NCBI GenBank assembly: GCA_002733575.1
Contig: NVWB01000159.1
Location: 1 to 45,177, forward strand
DNA length: 45,177 nucleotides
DNA from: Blastopirellula sp.
GTDB lineage: Bacteria > Planctomycetota > Planctomycetia > Pirellulales > Pirellulaceae
Reading direction: 5' to 3'
Shown here piece after piece: positions 25,782 to 35,089 of this stretch. Made by a program: the position numbers and the translations under genes. The stretch's first letter is position 1; each line of letters opens with the position of its first letter. Under the pieces are notes generated by a model. The model had not been told where the DNA came from. It saw only the letters and a program-made list of their open reading frames with translations, and searched no databases.

Positions 25782-27405
25782 TACGATGGAAATGATTAAA
25801 AAACATAACTTCTGGATTCTCTGTGGCGTGATGATGATCGCCAGCTTAGTAACCTGGATGTTAGCCACTGGCGCACTGGATAAAGAATTTGCAACTCGTG
25901 CAACTGAAATTGATAGCAAACTCATAGCCGCAGAAACGATTGCAAACACAGTCGATCATCCGAATGCCAAGTACCAAGCAGGCATGGATGTACTGCTGGC
26001 AGAGTATCGTCTTGATATCAAGCAAGCCTGGCAAGAAAAATGGAATAAACAACAACAAGATTTAGTTTGGCCTAAGGAATTAAATGTTCAGGGTTCGAGC
26101 TTCACGGATCAAATTAATGCATTACTCTTGGGTCGTCCGATCGAAGCACTCGATGAAAAACGGACTCTTGGGAAATACTATCGAGAGCGTTATCGCGACT
26201 ATATCAAAGAAGAATTGCCCAAATTAGCAGGCATTATTGGAAGCAAATGGACCGCCAAAAAAGCAAGTGGCGGGGGTGGTAGTGACTATGGTTTTGACAC
26301 CGAATCTTGTGGTGGTTATGGTGACTGCGGTGGTGAGAGTGGTGGCTACGGGGATCCTGGTGTAGGAAATCCTCTGATTCCTAAAGAGAAACCCCCGTTG
26401 GTTCAGTGGGATACTGCCAACCAGTCACAAATTCTAGGAAGCTTCGACTGGTCAAGCAGTGCAAATCAAACTCCAACGACAAAAGAACTGCTTTATGCTC
26501 AAGAGGATCTTTGGGTGCTGAATGCGTTGATGAAAATCATTGCTAAAACCAACGGAAATATCGAAGAGCCTCATCAAGCTGCCATTAAACAGATTAAATC
26601 GATTCAGTTCGGTCGAGATGTTGCCCGCATTAATTCTAAAGTGATGACAGCTTTAGGAGCGAGTTCCACTCCCGGTGGTTATGGTGATGAATATGGGGAT
26701 GATGGCTGTGAATCTGCTGGCTACGATGAAGGATGTGGCAGCGATGGATGCGGTGGATGCGGTGGCTATGATATGGGAGAAGGTGGCGGTTGCGGTGGCT
26801 ATGATATGGGAGAAGGCGGTGAAGAGGGTGGTTACGGAACCGCAACCACTTCAACTGATCCGGCCAATTATCGCTATGTTGATAAAGACTACAAAAAACT
26901 TTCTGCCGCAGACTTGAAAACGGACATGACTGCTCCGAGTGCCGATAAGTATTATCTGGCTGTTGCCAAACGTCTTCCCGTTCGTCTGAATTTAATCATT
27001 GATGAACGCAAGCTAGACAAACTTCTGATCGAGTGTAGTAACTCTGATTTGATGGTCGAAGTTCGCCAAGTTCGTGTGAATACCAGTGCAACATCAGGTG
27101 GCTCACTTGGTGGTTACGGCGGTGGTGGTGGTGACTACGGCGGTGATTGTGGCGGCTACGGTGGCGGTGGCTGTGATAGCTATGGCGATGATTCTGGCGG
27201 CTACGGTGGCGGTGAATGTGGTGTCTACGGTGGCGGAGGAACCAGCCAGAAAGTAGTTGACGATACGCATTTTGATGTGCCAGTTGAAGTTTACGGAATC
27301 ATTTACATCTACAACCCAGTCAATCGAGAATTGCTAGAGGGCGGTGGCCCTAGCAGTAGTGTTTCAGAAGAGACCAGCGACGACCCCGCCGCTGAGACTG
27401 AATGA
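25774..27405 (+). CDS. Membrane-anchored Gly/Tyr/Cys-rich protein of the pilus cluster
   Basis: A 543-residue protein I do not recognise by name. A short cytoplasmic N-terminus is followed by one membrane span (about 13-30) and a long periplasmic region with three low-complexity blocks of G-G-Y-G, C-G-G-Y and similar units at about residues 166-199, 301-355 and 442-491. Between them lie ordinary-looking, helical or mixed stretches, the last probably a PilO/PilP-like fold (inferred from position). Two copies of a G-G-Y-D-M-G-E-G-G unit lie in block 2. AGGAGG almost abuts the ATG at 25774, so the in-frame ATG at 25786 is an alternative start. The gene order PilM, this, next gene, secretin suggests a PilN/O/P role. 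Confidence 0.78.
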   Translation: MNNTMEMIKKHNFWILCGVMMIASLVTWMLATGALDKEFATRATEIDSKLIAAETIANTVDHPNAKYQAGMDVLLAEYRLDIKQAWQEKWNKQQQDLVWPKELNVQGSSFTDQINALLLGRPIEALDEKRTLGKYYRERYRDYIKEELPKLAGIIGSKWTAKKASGGGGSDYGFDTESCGGYGDCGGESGGYGDPGVGNPLIPKEKPPLVQWDTANQSQILGSFDWSSSANQTPTTKELLYAQEDLWVLNALMKIIAKTNGNIEEPHQAAIKQIKSIQFGRDVARINSKVMTALGASSTPGGYGDEYGDDGCESAGYDEGCGSDGCGGCGGYDMGEGGGCGGYDMGEGGEEGGYGTATTSTDPANYRYVDKDYKKLSAADLKTDMTAPSADKYYLAVAKRLPVRLNLIIDERKLDKLLIECSNSDLMVEVRQVRVNTSATSGGSLGGYGGGGGDYGGDCGGYGGGGCDSYGDDSGGYGGGECGVYGGGGTSQKVVDDTHFDVPVEVYGIIYIYNPVNRELLEGGGPSSSVSEETSDDPAAETE

Positions 27406-27577
27406 AAATCAAATACCACGGGCAGAGACAAAAAAATAGTTCGTAGAGAATAGATTCCCTCAAGTCATTTATTGCAGAGGGTTTCAGTTCAAAGTAGCAA
27501 GGATTCGTTTTTCCAAGGCAGCGGCCTTAAGAGAAATTACTCGGAACAGGAATACCGACAATTCTGGAGATCTTATC

Positions 27578-29722
27578 ATGTCGAAATTAGACTTACAGAG
27601 CGGTGGAATCAAAACAAAACTGATTCTGCACATAGAAAAAATTGTATTTGGAATCACAATTCTACTGGTAGGATTGTTTGTCTACTTTGGGTTCCAACGT
27701 GACTCGATTGATACTACCCCAGATGCAGTAGCTAAGGCGGCAAAGAGTGCCACAGATCGCATACTAACTTCGGACTGGGATCGAGTTAAAGATCAAGAAG
27801 TTCGAATTAAAAATAGTGACTACGCTAAAGCTGCCAAGGATGCAAATATCCCCGTGCCAGCTGGTCCACTTGAAATGCTTCGTTCTACCAGACCTCGAAC
27901 TGAAAACACGGTTACTAAAAGAACAGACCCTACGATAATTCCATTAGAAAAACTTGAGGTCAAGGCATTCTTCACTCCTATCGTTACATCAACCAGAGCT
28001 CAGAACGCAGCTGGCTATGGTAATGATGGTGGTGATCTCTACGGTGGCGAAGGCTATGGTGTCGAAGCCTGTGGTGGCGAAGATTATGGAGGCGAAGGTT
28101 ATGGGGCTCCCGGTGGATGTGATCTCTACGGTGGAGAAGGCTATGGTCAAGGCACTACCGGACCAGACCCTAATGCACCTCCAACTCTAACAGCCCAACA
28201 GCAAAGGGAGTTTGGCCCAGCGCGTGCAACAGCAGCCAGCAAAGTAGAAGGAACCTACTTAGCAGTGCTTACGGGATTAGTCCCTTTGCAAAAACAAAAA
28301 GAAGCGTTTGATCTCGCATTCGAAAATGCAGCAAACCATAACCGGCAGCGCGATTACCCCAACTATATTTTCTATGAAGTCTATCGCAGCGAACAGAATT
28401 TTGATGGCACATGGTCTGAATGGGCGATGCAAGCCAACTCCAATTCTTCCGCGCTTCAAGTCCAAAAGTGGCTCTATAGGCCAGATCAAGTTGCGGCAAC
28501 CGAATATCTTCACCCGTTATTAACCTCACCCATGCCACCTGTTTTAATGCATGATGCTTCGGTGGGTGCTCTTCACTCTGAGATCCCAGAATTTGCGCCA
28601 CGAAGGCTGGAAGGCCCGTTAGTTAATCCCGGACTAGAAGAACCAGAGGGCCCAGTCAGTCCTGTGCCTGGGCTTCCAGGACAACTTCCAGGAAGAAATC
28701 CTTACGGTGCACCAGGTGCCGGAGGCGGATATGGTGCAGACTGTGGTGGATATGGAGCAGGTGTCCCAGGTGCAGGCGGTGGATATGGTGCAGACTGTGG
28801 TGGATACGGTGCAGGTGCCGGCTGTGGTGGGTACGGTGCAGGTGCAGGCTGTGGTGGGTACGGCGGCGAAGGTGGCGGTTATGGAAGTTCTTACGCAACA
28901 TTCGATGCCGAATTCAAAATGTTCCGTTTCTACGACACGACTGTCAGCTCTGGCAAAACTTATCGCTATAAAGTGATGCTGTGGATCGAAGATCCTAATC
29001 ATCCGCAATCGCCAGGTGCCGCACCAGATCGTCGTTCACTTGGTGTTGACGTGAAGACACGGCTCAAAGATGAAGTCGCCAAAGAAGAAGCGGCACTCAC
29101 AACAGATCCCAAAAGACCTCAACGGGTTTTCTGGAGAAAGACGGCATTTAGCGAAGATAGTGCTCCAGTGACCATTCCTGCAAGCAGCAATGTTTTGGCA
29201 GGTGGAGTCACCAAAGTGGGACGTAAATACACAAATGATCCAAAAAACCCGGTCTTACTTTCCATTGCAGAACCAGAGGTTCATTTACTGGGGATGAATT
29301 GGGATAAGACGGAAGAAGCCATGGTTACTCAAGAAGACAAAAAAGTGAAGCGGGGAGTTGTTGTTGCGACAGAGCAAGATACTTGGGTTCTAAATCCAGG
29401 CACTATGAAATTCACGAAACTCGAAGCGTATTCAATGAATACCGGAACGATGGTTTTAGATATACGTGGAGGCGAAAAACTGCCTGGCAGATATGTTGAT
29501 GACAAGAAGAACAAGCTTACGATGCCTAGTGAAGTCCTTCTCATTGACTCTGCCGGTAACATCTCAATTCATGACGAACTGGATGACTCCACAAACTTCA
29601 ACCTGTTTAACTTCGCTAAACCAGAAGTTAAAAAGAAGAAGGCTCCAAAAAAATCTAAAGACCCTTATGGTGGCGGTGGCTACGATGATTATGGCGGCGG
29701 CGATGGTTGTGGTGGCTACTAA
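27578..29722 (+). CDS. Second membrane-anchored Gly/Tyr/Cys-rich protein of the pilus cluster
   Basis: A 714-residue protein with a short cytoplasmic part, one span (about residues 24-43: F-G-I-T-I-L-L-V-G-L-F-V-Y-F-G-F) and a large exported region. Gly/Tyr/Cys-rich blocks occur at about 145-192 (repeated D-L-Y-G-G-E-G-Y-G), 377-438 (repeated G-G-Y-G-A-D-C-G-G-Y-G-A-G) and at the very C-terminus (693-714). The region between blocks 1 and 2 and that after block 2 are well-formed, with Y-R-Y-K-V-M-L-W-I-E and other beta-rich stretches. I know no named family. GGAG lies eight bases before the ATG. It is followed by a strong terminator, so the secretin has its own promoter. Confidence 0.78.
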   Translation: MSKLDLQSGGIKTKLILHIEKIVFGITILLVGLFVYFGFQRDSIDTTPDAVAKAAKSATDRILTSDWDRVKDQEVRIKNSDYAKAAKDANIPVPAGPLEMLRSTRPRTENTVTKRTDPTIIPLEKLEVKAFFTPIVTSTRAQNAAGYGNDGGDLYGGEGYGVEACGGEDYGGEGYGAPGGCDLYGGEGYGQGTTGPDPNAPPTLTAQQQREFGPARATAASKVEGTYLAVLTGLVPLQKQKEAFDLAFENAANHNRQRDYPNYIFYEVYRSEQNFDGTWSEWAMQANSNSSALQVQKWLYRPDQVAATEYLHPLLTSPMPPVLMHDASVGALHSEIPEFAPRRLEGPLVNPGLEEPEGPVSPVPGLPGQLPGRNPYGAPGAGGGYGADCGGYGAGVPGAGGGYGADCGGYGAGAGCGGYGAGAGCGGYGGEGGGYGSSYATFDAEFKMFRFYDTTVSSGKTYRYKVMLWIEDPNHPQSPGAAPDRRSLGVDVKTRLKDEVAKEEAALTTDPKRPQRVFWRKTAFSEDSAPVTIPASSNVLAGGVTKVGRKYTNDPKNPVLLSIAEPEVHLLGMNWDKTEEAMVTQEDKKVKRGVVVATEQDTWVLNPGTMKFTKLEAYSMNTGTMVLDIRGGEKLPGRYVDDKKNKLTMPSEVLLIDSAGNISIHDELDDSTNFNLFNFAKPEVKKKKAPKKSKDPYGGGGYDDYGGGDGCGGY

Positions 29723-29790
29723 GAGATCGTACTGATTGAATTAATAATCTTCCGATTCTTAACTCAATGAACATCTTAATTTAAATGAAT

Positions 29791-29830
29791 CAAGGCACTT
29801 ACTTCTGAAAGTAGGTGCCTTGGTTTTTTT
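29791..29830 (+). terminator. Intrinsic terminator after the Gly/Tyr/Cys-rich genes
   Basis: CAAGGCACTTACTT pairs with AAGTAGGTGCCTTG (14 bp, one G-U, 4-base loop) and is followed by GTTTTTTT. It ends the pilM transcript before the secretin gene. Confidence 0.93.
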
Positions 29831-29942
29831 CTTGTAAAAACTTTCTGAATATCTCTTAGATTGCTATTGCGGTGTTTTCTCGGATTGAGTATTTCACTGC
29901 CTGCGTTTTCTTATTCGATTTGTAATCAACAGAAATCGCATT

Positions 29943-29960
29943 GGCAATGCTATCATTGCC
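29943..29960. promoter_or_regulatory. Inverted repeat upstream of the secretin gene
   Basis: GGCAATG-CTAT-CATTGCC, perfect 7-bp arms, about 65 bp upstream of the predicted secretin -35 box. A regulator site or a leftover small hairpin; symmetry is the only evidence. Confidence 0.35.
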
Positions 29961-30024
29961 TGCAATGTGTTAGTTACCAAAAAACTTGTTTAGAAAAAAA
30001 TCCGTACACTGCTCAGAATTGAGC

Positions 30025-30053
30025 TTGACGGGTTTGGGGTTTTCACGTAATTA
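30025..30053 (+). promoter_or_regulatory. Sigma-70-type promoter of the secretin gene
   Basis: TTGACG and TAATTA separated by 17 bp, about 120 bp upstream of the preferred secretin ATG at 30175. Consistent with separate transcription after the terminator at 29791. Confidence 0.5.
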
Positions 30054-30174
30054 ACCGCTTGTTAAAAATACGACTTAGATAATTCGATGAATCGTTGCCG
30101 AAGCAATGACCAACCACTGTTTCTAAAAGCAAGTGATAAACTTGTTTGACATAGAACCTCAGGGGAACAAAAGA

Positions 30175-33100
30175 ATGTTTGGAAATGGATTTCCACATAA
30201 GATTCGCCCGGCAGCGAATCATGCTCATGCAGATCAGACAAGGAGAGTCGCGTTGAATTTTGCCGCGAGAGTGTTGACCAGCAGTTTGGCTGTGGCCGTA
30301 TTAATTACGGCAGGCCATGACCTATTAGCTAATCCGATTGTTGAGATACAACTGCTCTCAACGACAGTGAGTAGCGGACAAAATTTTGGCAATCAGTCAG
30401 CAGTGCAACAACAGCAAGCGTTGTTGAAGCAAGCTAGACAGGCCATGAGGGAAAATGATTTCCTCAAGGCAGAAAACTTTATTGCACAAGCTTCAAAGCT
30501 GAACGTGCAATCCGATCCCATTTTTAGCAAGTTTCAAGACACCCCAGAACAAGCTTGGGCTTCACTGGTGAAACTCAAAGCTGCTCAGCCTGCATCTGCA
30601 CTGATCAATCGATCACAATTCGCAGGTCAAGGGCAAACTCCAATCACTCCAAATTTTGGGAACCCTGCCCAGCCAACACGGCTGCCAGCAGTTGCTGCAA
30701 CATCCTACAACCAGTTTGGCCAGCAGAACGCTGGACTTGAAACCGGTAAAAAGTTGTTGCTCGATGCCCGACGAGAGCTTGCCCAAGGCAATACAGCACT
30801 CGCGGCCAGATATGCAGCACAAGCCAATAACTTGGGAGTCATCTATTCTGCAAACGAAGATTCGCCTGCGATTGTGGATACCTTGATTCGCAAAACAGTT
30901 CAAATCAATCAAGGCAGAAGAGACGAATTTACCAAGAATCGGTTCGGTGAATTGTTGCTTGAACAGGCCGATGGATTGATTGCTTACAATCAAATTGCAG
31001 AAGCTTCTAGCTTAATTCAACAAGCAGAGTTTCTGAATAACGATTACAGTCGATCAAAATATACACCTCAACTTCTGAAGAACAAAATCACTCAACGTCT
31101 TCGTTCTCCTGTTACAATGCCAAGTGCCGTTGGGCCTATTGCCTCTACTGGACAAACTGGATCATTGAATCAAGAACAAGCGTTATTGATTGAAGCGAAA
31201 CTTGCACTGGGCCGTGGAAACATATTGCAAGCCGAACAGATGGCCGCGCAAGCCAAAGCGATGAATGTGCCTGACACTTATCATCGTAATGGTGACATTC
31301 TTCCTGAGTTAATGATCTTTGAGATTTCAAAGGCCAAGTCTCAGTTAGGCGGAGTTCGTCAAGCATCAAACTTTGCTGGTACACCTGGATTGAATCCTTA
31401 CCCTGTTGCTCAGGGAGTTTATAACCCAGGTCAAGATCTAACTCAGACTCGTCCAGCTAGTGCAACCAGTGATATTAATCCTGCTTATCGTTACATCAGC
31501 GAAGGTGAACAATCACTATTGGCTGGAGACAGACAAAAAGCACGAGACCTGTTTGTGGAAGCCTGGAAGTTTGAAGGGAATCTTGATCCGAAAACACGTC
31601 AGCGTCTGCAAGAACACTTGCAGTTGAGAACTCCGCCTGTCACCACCGAAGTGCGTCAGGTAAATAATTCTCCACTAGAAGAAGTCGATGCCAAACAACA
31701 AGTTCTACTGAAGCAAATAGTTGCCGAAGTCACACAAGAACAGTCTATGGCTGATCGTATGCGAGAGTCTGATCCTAAAAGTGCCCTTAGTCGCTTGATG
31801 GAAATGCGATCTCGGGTTGATCAGTCGGCACTCGATTCCAACAGTAAAAAACAGCTACTATCACGTCTTGATCGTAGTGCGGAATCAATTGAAGCCTACA
31901 TTCGTGTCAACGGTTCTCAAATCGAACTCGATGCAACGAACGCGGCAATCAAGCAACGAATTCGTGATGAACGAAATCTGGTTGTTGAAACCAGTGAACA
32001 AATTGCCGGCATGGTTGATCAGTTCAACGAACTGATGGACCAACAACGTTGGGCAGAAGCCGAAGTGATTGCCCGTCAAGCACGCGAACTGGCACCTCTA
32101 AATCCAGTCGTACAGACCTTGATTTGGAAATCGATCTTCGCCCGTCGCATGGCAAATAACATGCAAATTCGCGACGACAAAGAAAACAATACCGTCATCG
32201 CGTTATCAAACGCTGACCTATCGAGTACACCGTTTGATGACAACAACCCATATCAGTTCAATCCGAATGTAAGAGAATGGGGTGATTTAACTGCGAGACG
32301 ACAGAAATTCTTAGAACGCAGTAGTCGCTTAACCGAAGACGAATTGCGAATTCAAGAAGCTTTGAAAACAAAAGTGGATGTCAATTTTGAAAAACAACCA
32401 CTGCAAACCGTGATGGATACACTTGCCAACATGGCAGGCATTAATGTTCGTCTAGACTCATTAGGTCTAGCGCATGAAGGCGTAACTTATAGCACGGAAG
32501 TAACGATCAAGATGCAGCAGCCGATCATGCTGAAAAGTGCCTTGAATCATATTTTACAGCCGCTACGTCTTAGCTATGTCATTCAAGATGAAGCATTGAA
32601 AATCATCAGTGAGACACAAAAAAGTGAAGACCTGTACACTGAGACTTACAATGTGGCTGACTTAGTGATACCAATTCCAAACTTTATACCAAGCTACGAT
32701 ATTGGTTTGCCAGGTGCTATTAAAGCCGCTTATGAAACCATCGGTTACGGTGGTGGCAGAAGCGCAGCTCCGGTTTCTCCTCTGGCCTTTATGGCTGGTG
32801 GAAGTAATCTTAACAACACTTCAGTCATGGCACAAAATGTCCCAGGCATGCTGCCAGGTATGCGTGGCAGTGGCCAAGTCCAAAGTGGCCAACCACAAGG
32901 CATGGGCTTCGGTTCTGGTGGTGGCATGGGTGGTGGCATGGGTGGTAATGTACAACCCGATTTTGATGCTTTAATCGAACTCATTTCCTCAACCATTGAG
33001 CCAGAATCCTGGGAAGAACTTGGTGGACCAGGTGCTATCAAAGAATTTGATACCAACTTGAGCTTGGTAATTAGCCAAACACAAGAAGTTCATGATAAGA

Positions 33101-34110
33101 TTACCGATCTGCTAGAACAGCTACGTCGCCTGCAAGACTTGCAAGTGACCATTGAAGTTCGATTCATTACCTTGAACGATAATTTCTTTGAACGAATTGG
33201 TGTCGATTTTGACTTTGATATCAAAGACAATACAGTCGGCCCTGGAACTAATCGTGATAACGATGGTAGCCCAAGTGTTACCTTTGGTTTAGATAACCAA
33301 GGTGATCCAACTTCCGATTTTGATCTTTCGTTTGCCCAAAACACCTTTGGCAATACGATTCCGAGTATCGGAGGTTTTGGAGCTGGTGCAGGTAATGTGG
33401 GTGCAACCTTTGGGTTTGCGATGCTAAGCGATATTGAAGCTTTCTTTGTCATGCAAGCCGCTCAAGGAGACTTGAGATCGAATGTGATGCAGGCTCCGAA
33501 GGTGACGTTGTTCAACGGTCAAGTGGCGAATGTTTCAGATACGACTCAACGGCCTTTCGTAACAAGTGTTATTCCTGTCGTGGGCGACTTTGCCGCAGCA
33601 CAACAACCAGTGATTGTTGTCTTGAACGAAGGAACTTCACTTAGTGTTCAAGCGGTTGTCTCACCTGATCGTCGGTTTGTCCGGCTTACCTTGGTTCCTT
33701 TCTTTAGCACGATTGGAAATGTTGAAGAGTTCACCTTTGAAGGAACTACGACATCTCGAACAGATACATCGTCGGTTAATCCTGATGCTACCGATGGCGG
33801 AGAATCTGGTGAGATCATCGAAACAACAACTTCAGGTAGTACGGTTCAGCAACCTGAGTTCTCATTCATTACGGTAAGAACGACAGTTAGTGTGCCAGAT
33901 GGTGGTACCGTGTTGCTCGGTGGTATTAAACGCTTGAGTGAAGAACGACGTGAACGTGGAATTCCTGTGATGAGCAAAATCCCTTATATCAATCGATTGT
34001 TCCGCAATGTTGGTATCGGACGAGAAACTCAAAGCTTGATGATGATGGTTACACCACGAATCATTATTCAAGAAGAAGAGGAAGAAAATTTGGGCCTTGG
34101 CTCAAACTAA
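30175..34110 (+). CDS. Large secretin with TPR-like N-terminal repeats
   Basis: A 1311-residue outer-membrane channel of the PilQ/GspD family. After a signal segment (about 27-46, ending near L-L-A-N) come at least four TPR-like units of the form Q-A-L-L-K-Q-A-R-Q-A-M-R-E-N-D-F-L-K-A (about 80, 192, 335 and 437). An STN-type N-domain begins near 733 (V-D-V-N-F-E-K-Q-P-L-Q-T-V), a Gly/Met-rich insertion lies at 857-927, and the secretin pore domain runs from about 988 to 1300, with V-P-D-G-G-T-V-L-L-G-G and I-P-Y-I-N-R-L-F-R-N-V-G as the signature. The frame opens at a GTG (30133), but the ATG at 30175 follows AGGGGAA. It should form the exit pore used by the PilM complex. Confidence 0.93.
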   Translation: MFGNGFPHKIRPAANHAHADQTRRVALNFAARVLTSSLAVAVLITAGHDLLANPIVEIQLLSTTVSSGQNFGNQSAVQQQQALLKQARQAMRENDFLKAENFIAQASKLNVQSDPIFSKFQDTPEQAWASLVKLKAAQPASALINRSQFAGQGQTPITPNFGNPAQPTRLPAVAATSYNQFGQQNAGLETGKKLLLDARRELAQGNTALAARYAAQANNLGVIYSANEDSPAIVDTLIRKTVQINQGRRDEFTKNRFGELLLEQADGLIAYNQIAEASSLIQQAEFLNNDYSRSKYTPQLLKNKITQRLRSPVTMPSAVGPIASTGQTGSLNQEQALLIEAKLALGRGNILQAEQMAAQAKAMNVPDTYHRNGDILPELMIFEISKAKSQLGGVRQASNFAGTPGLNPYPVAQGVYNPGQDLTQTRPASATSDINPAYRYISEGEQSLLAGDRQKARDLFVEAWKFEGNLDPKTRQRLQEHLQLRTPPVTTEVRQVNNSPLEEVDAKQQVLLKQIVAEVTQEQSMADRMRESDPKSALSRLMEMRSRVDQSALDSNSKKQLLSRLDRSAESIEAYIRVNGSQIELDATNAAIKQRIRDERNLVVETSEQIAGMVDQFNELMDQQRWAEAEVIARQARELAPLNPVVQTLIWKSIFARRMANNMQIRDDKENNTVIALSNADLSSTPFDDNNPYQFNPNVREWGDLTARRQKFLERSSRLTEDELRIQEALKTKVDVNFEKQPLQTVMDTLANMAGINVRLDSLGLAHEGVTYSTEVTIKMQQPIMLKSALNHILQPLRLSYVIQDEALKIISETQKSEDLYTETYNVADLVIPIPNFIPSYDIGLPGAIKAAYETIGYGGGRSAAPVSPLAFMAGGSNLNNTSVMAQNVPGMLPGMRGSGQVQSGQPQGMGFGSGGGMGGGMGGNVQPDFDALIELISSTIEPESWEELGGPGAIKEFDTNLSLVISQTQEVHDKITDLLEQLRRLQDLQVTIEVRFITLNDNFFERIGVDFDFDIKDNTVGPGTNRDNDGSPSVTFGLDNQGDPTSDFDLSFAQNTFGNTIPSIGGFGAGAGNVGATFGFAMLSDIEAFFVMQAAQGDLRSNVMQAPKVTLFNGQVANVSDTTQRPFVTSVIPVVGDFAAAQQPVIVVLNEGTSLSVQAVVSPDRRFVRLTLVPFFSTIGNVEEFTFEGTTTSRTDTSSVNPDATDGGESGEIIETTTSGSTVQQPEFSFITVRTTVSVPDGGTVLLGGIKRLSEERRERGIPVMSKIPYINRLFRNVGIGRETQSLMMMVTPRIIIQEEEEENLGLGSN

Positions 34111-34151
34111 ACCTGATTTCTTTTCAAAAAACTTATCGGACTGACCTCCGG

Positions 34152-34196
34152 CCGCCGTGACCTGTACTTTAGGTACAATTACGGCGGTTTCTTTTT
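34152..34196 (+). terminator. Intrinsic terminator of the secretin gene
   Basis: CCGCCGT (34152-34158) pairs with ACGGCGG (34181-34187), with an inner TGTAC/GTACA hairpin, followed by TTTCTTTTT. It lies about 40 bp after the secretin stop. Confidence 0.85.
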
Positions 34197-34292
34197 GCGC
34201 TGCTCCTACTTTGCAATGCAGGCATAGTCAAGTTATAATAATTCTTTCTTTTAGATATTCCATTCTTCTGTTTTTGTTCATTGGAGTTTTAA

Positions 34293-34997
34293 ATGTTGAA
34301 ATTAATAATGGTTCTCGGAGCGATTCTCGGTATGTCTGCGGTTATTGCAGGTGCAATGGGCAAACATCTGCTAGAAAATAAGCTGTCAGAAGAGCATGCG
34401 AATCGACTCATTCAAAGCTATCCAGCAGCGGATGGGGCTGAGGAGACTTCAGCTGATGAATCGGATGGCGAGAGTGAAGAGGCCGATACAGAGGGTACCG
34501 AAGCTGAGGAAGCTGAGGAAGCTGAAGAAGCTGGAACTGAAGAAGCAGGAACTGAAGAAGCAGGAACTGATGCTGTTCAAACCGATATCGACGGAAATGT
34601 CATTGACCCCGCCTCGGACGATGCATCGGAACTCGGTACGGCAGCCAGTGCGGCAACTGCTACTGTAAATGCGTCTTTCAGCGCCGAGAAAAATTCACGT
34701 CTAACCAAATATTTAATTGCTGCCAAATATCAGATGTATAACGCATTCGGTATTCTCTTCGTCACACTTTTAGCCTCCGTCTCAACTCGTGGCAAAGGAA
34801 CTGCCGTGCTTAGTGGACTGTCGTTTATTATTGGTACGGTAATGTTTTGCGGTCCAATGTACGCTGAATCGTATAATCCAGAAATTAATCAGTACGGACT
34901 TCTCATTCCTATTGGTGGAATTGTTATCTTGCTTGGCTGGGGCATGTTGTTGCTTGCCACGGTTCAGTTTAAATTTGACAAAGAAGAATCTGCTTAA
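34293..34997 (+). CDS. DUF423 membrane protein with acidic insertion
   Basis: A 234-residue protein matching the small inner-membrane family DUF423 (YgdD): N-terminal span with G-A-I-L-G-M...G-A-M-G-K-H, then Y-Q-M-Y-N-A-F-G-I-L, G-T-V-M-F-C-G-P-M-Y and P-I-G-G-I-V-I-L-L-G-W spans. Normal members are about 120-130 residues. Here roughly 85 residues of Glu/Ala/Asp/Thr-rich sequence (about 46-130) separate span 1 from the rest, including three A-G-T-E-E/D copies and a run of E-E-A repeats. The function of the family is not known. TTGGAG precedes the ATG, and the secretin terminator separates it from the cluster upstream. Confidence 0.83.
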   Translation: MLKLIMVLGAILGMSAVIAGAMGKHLLENKLSEEHANRLIQSYPAADGAEETSADESDGESEEADTEGTEAEEAEEAEEAGTEEAGTEEAGTDAVQTDIDGNVIDPASDDASELGTAASAATATVNASFSAEKNSRLTKYLIAAKYQMYNAFGILFVTLLASVSTRGKGTAVLSGLSFIIGTVMFCGPMYAESYNPEINQYGLLIPIGGIVILLGWGMLLLATVQFKFDKEESA

Positions 34998-35008
34998 AGC
35001 GAATGGTG

Positions 35009-35046
35009 ACAGTCTGTTGACGAAATCAACAGGCTGTTCTTTCTTC
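35009..35046 (+). terminator. Intrinsic terminator of the DUF423 gene
   Basis: ACAGTCTGTTGA pairs with TCAACAGGCTGT (12 bp, one G-U, 5-base loop) and is followed by TCTTTCTT. It stands 12 bp after the stop. Confidence 0.88.
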
Positions 35047-35089
35047 GTTCAGATCAAAAGTCCTCGTTGTTCTCTAGAGAAAGTCATCC

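Noticed and set aside
28634..29008. Long minus-strand frames opposite the Gly/Tyr/Cys-rich blocks (Thr/Cys/Ala or His/Leu/Arg rich)
   Set aside because: They are antisense shadows of GGT/GGC-rich repeats in the real genes and contain only low-complexity sequence.
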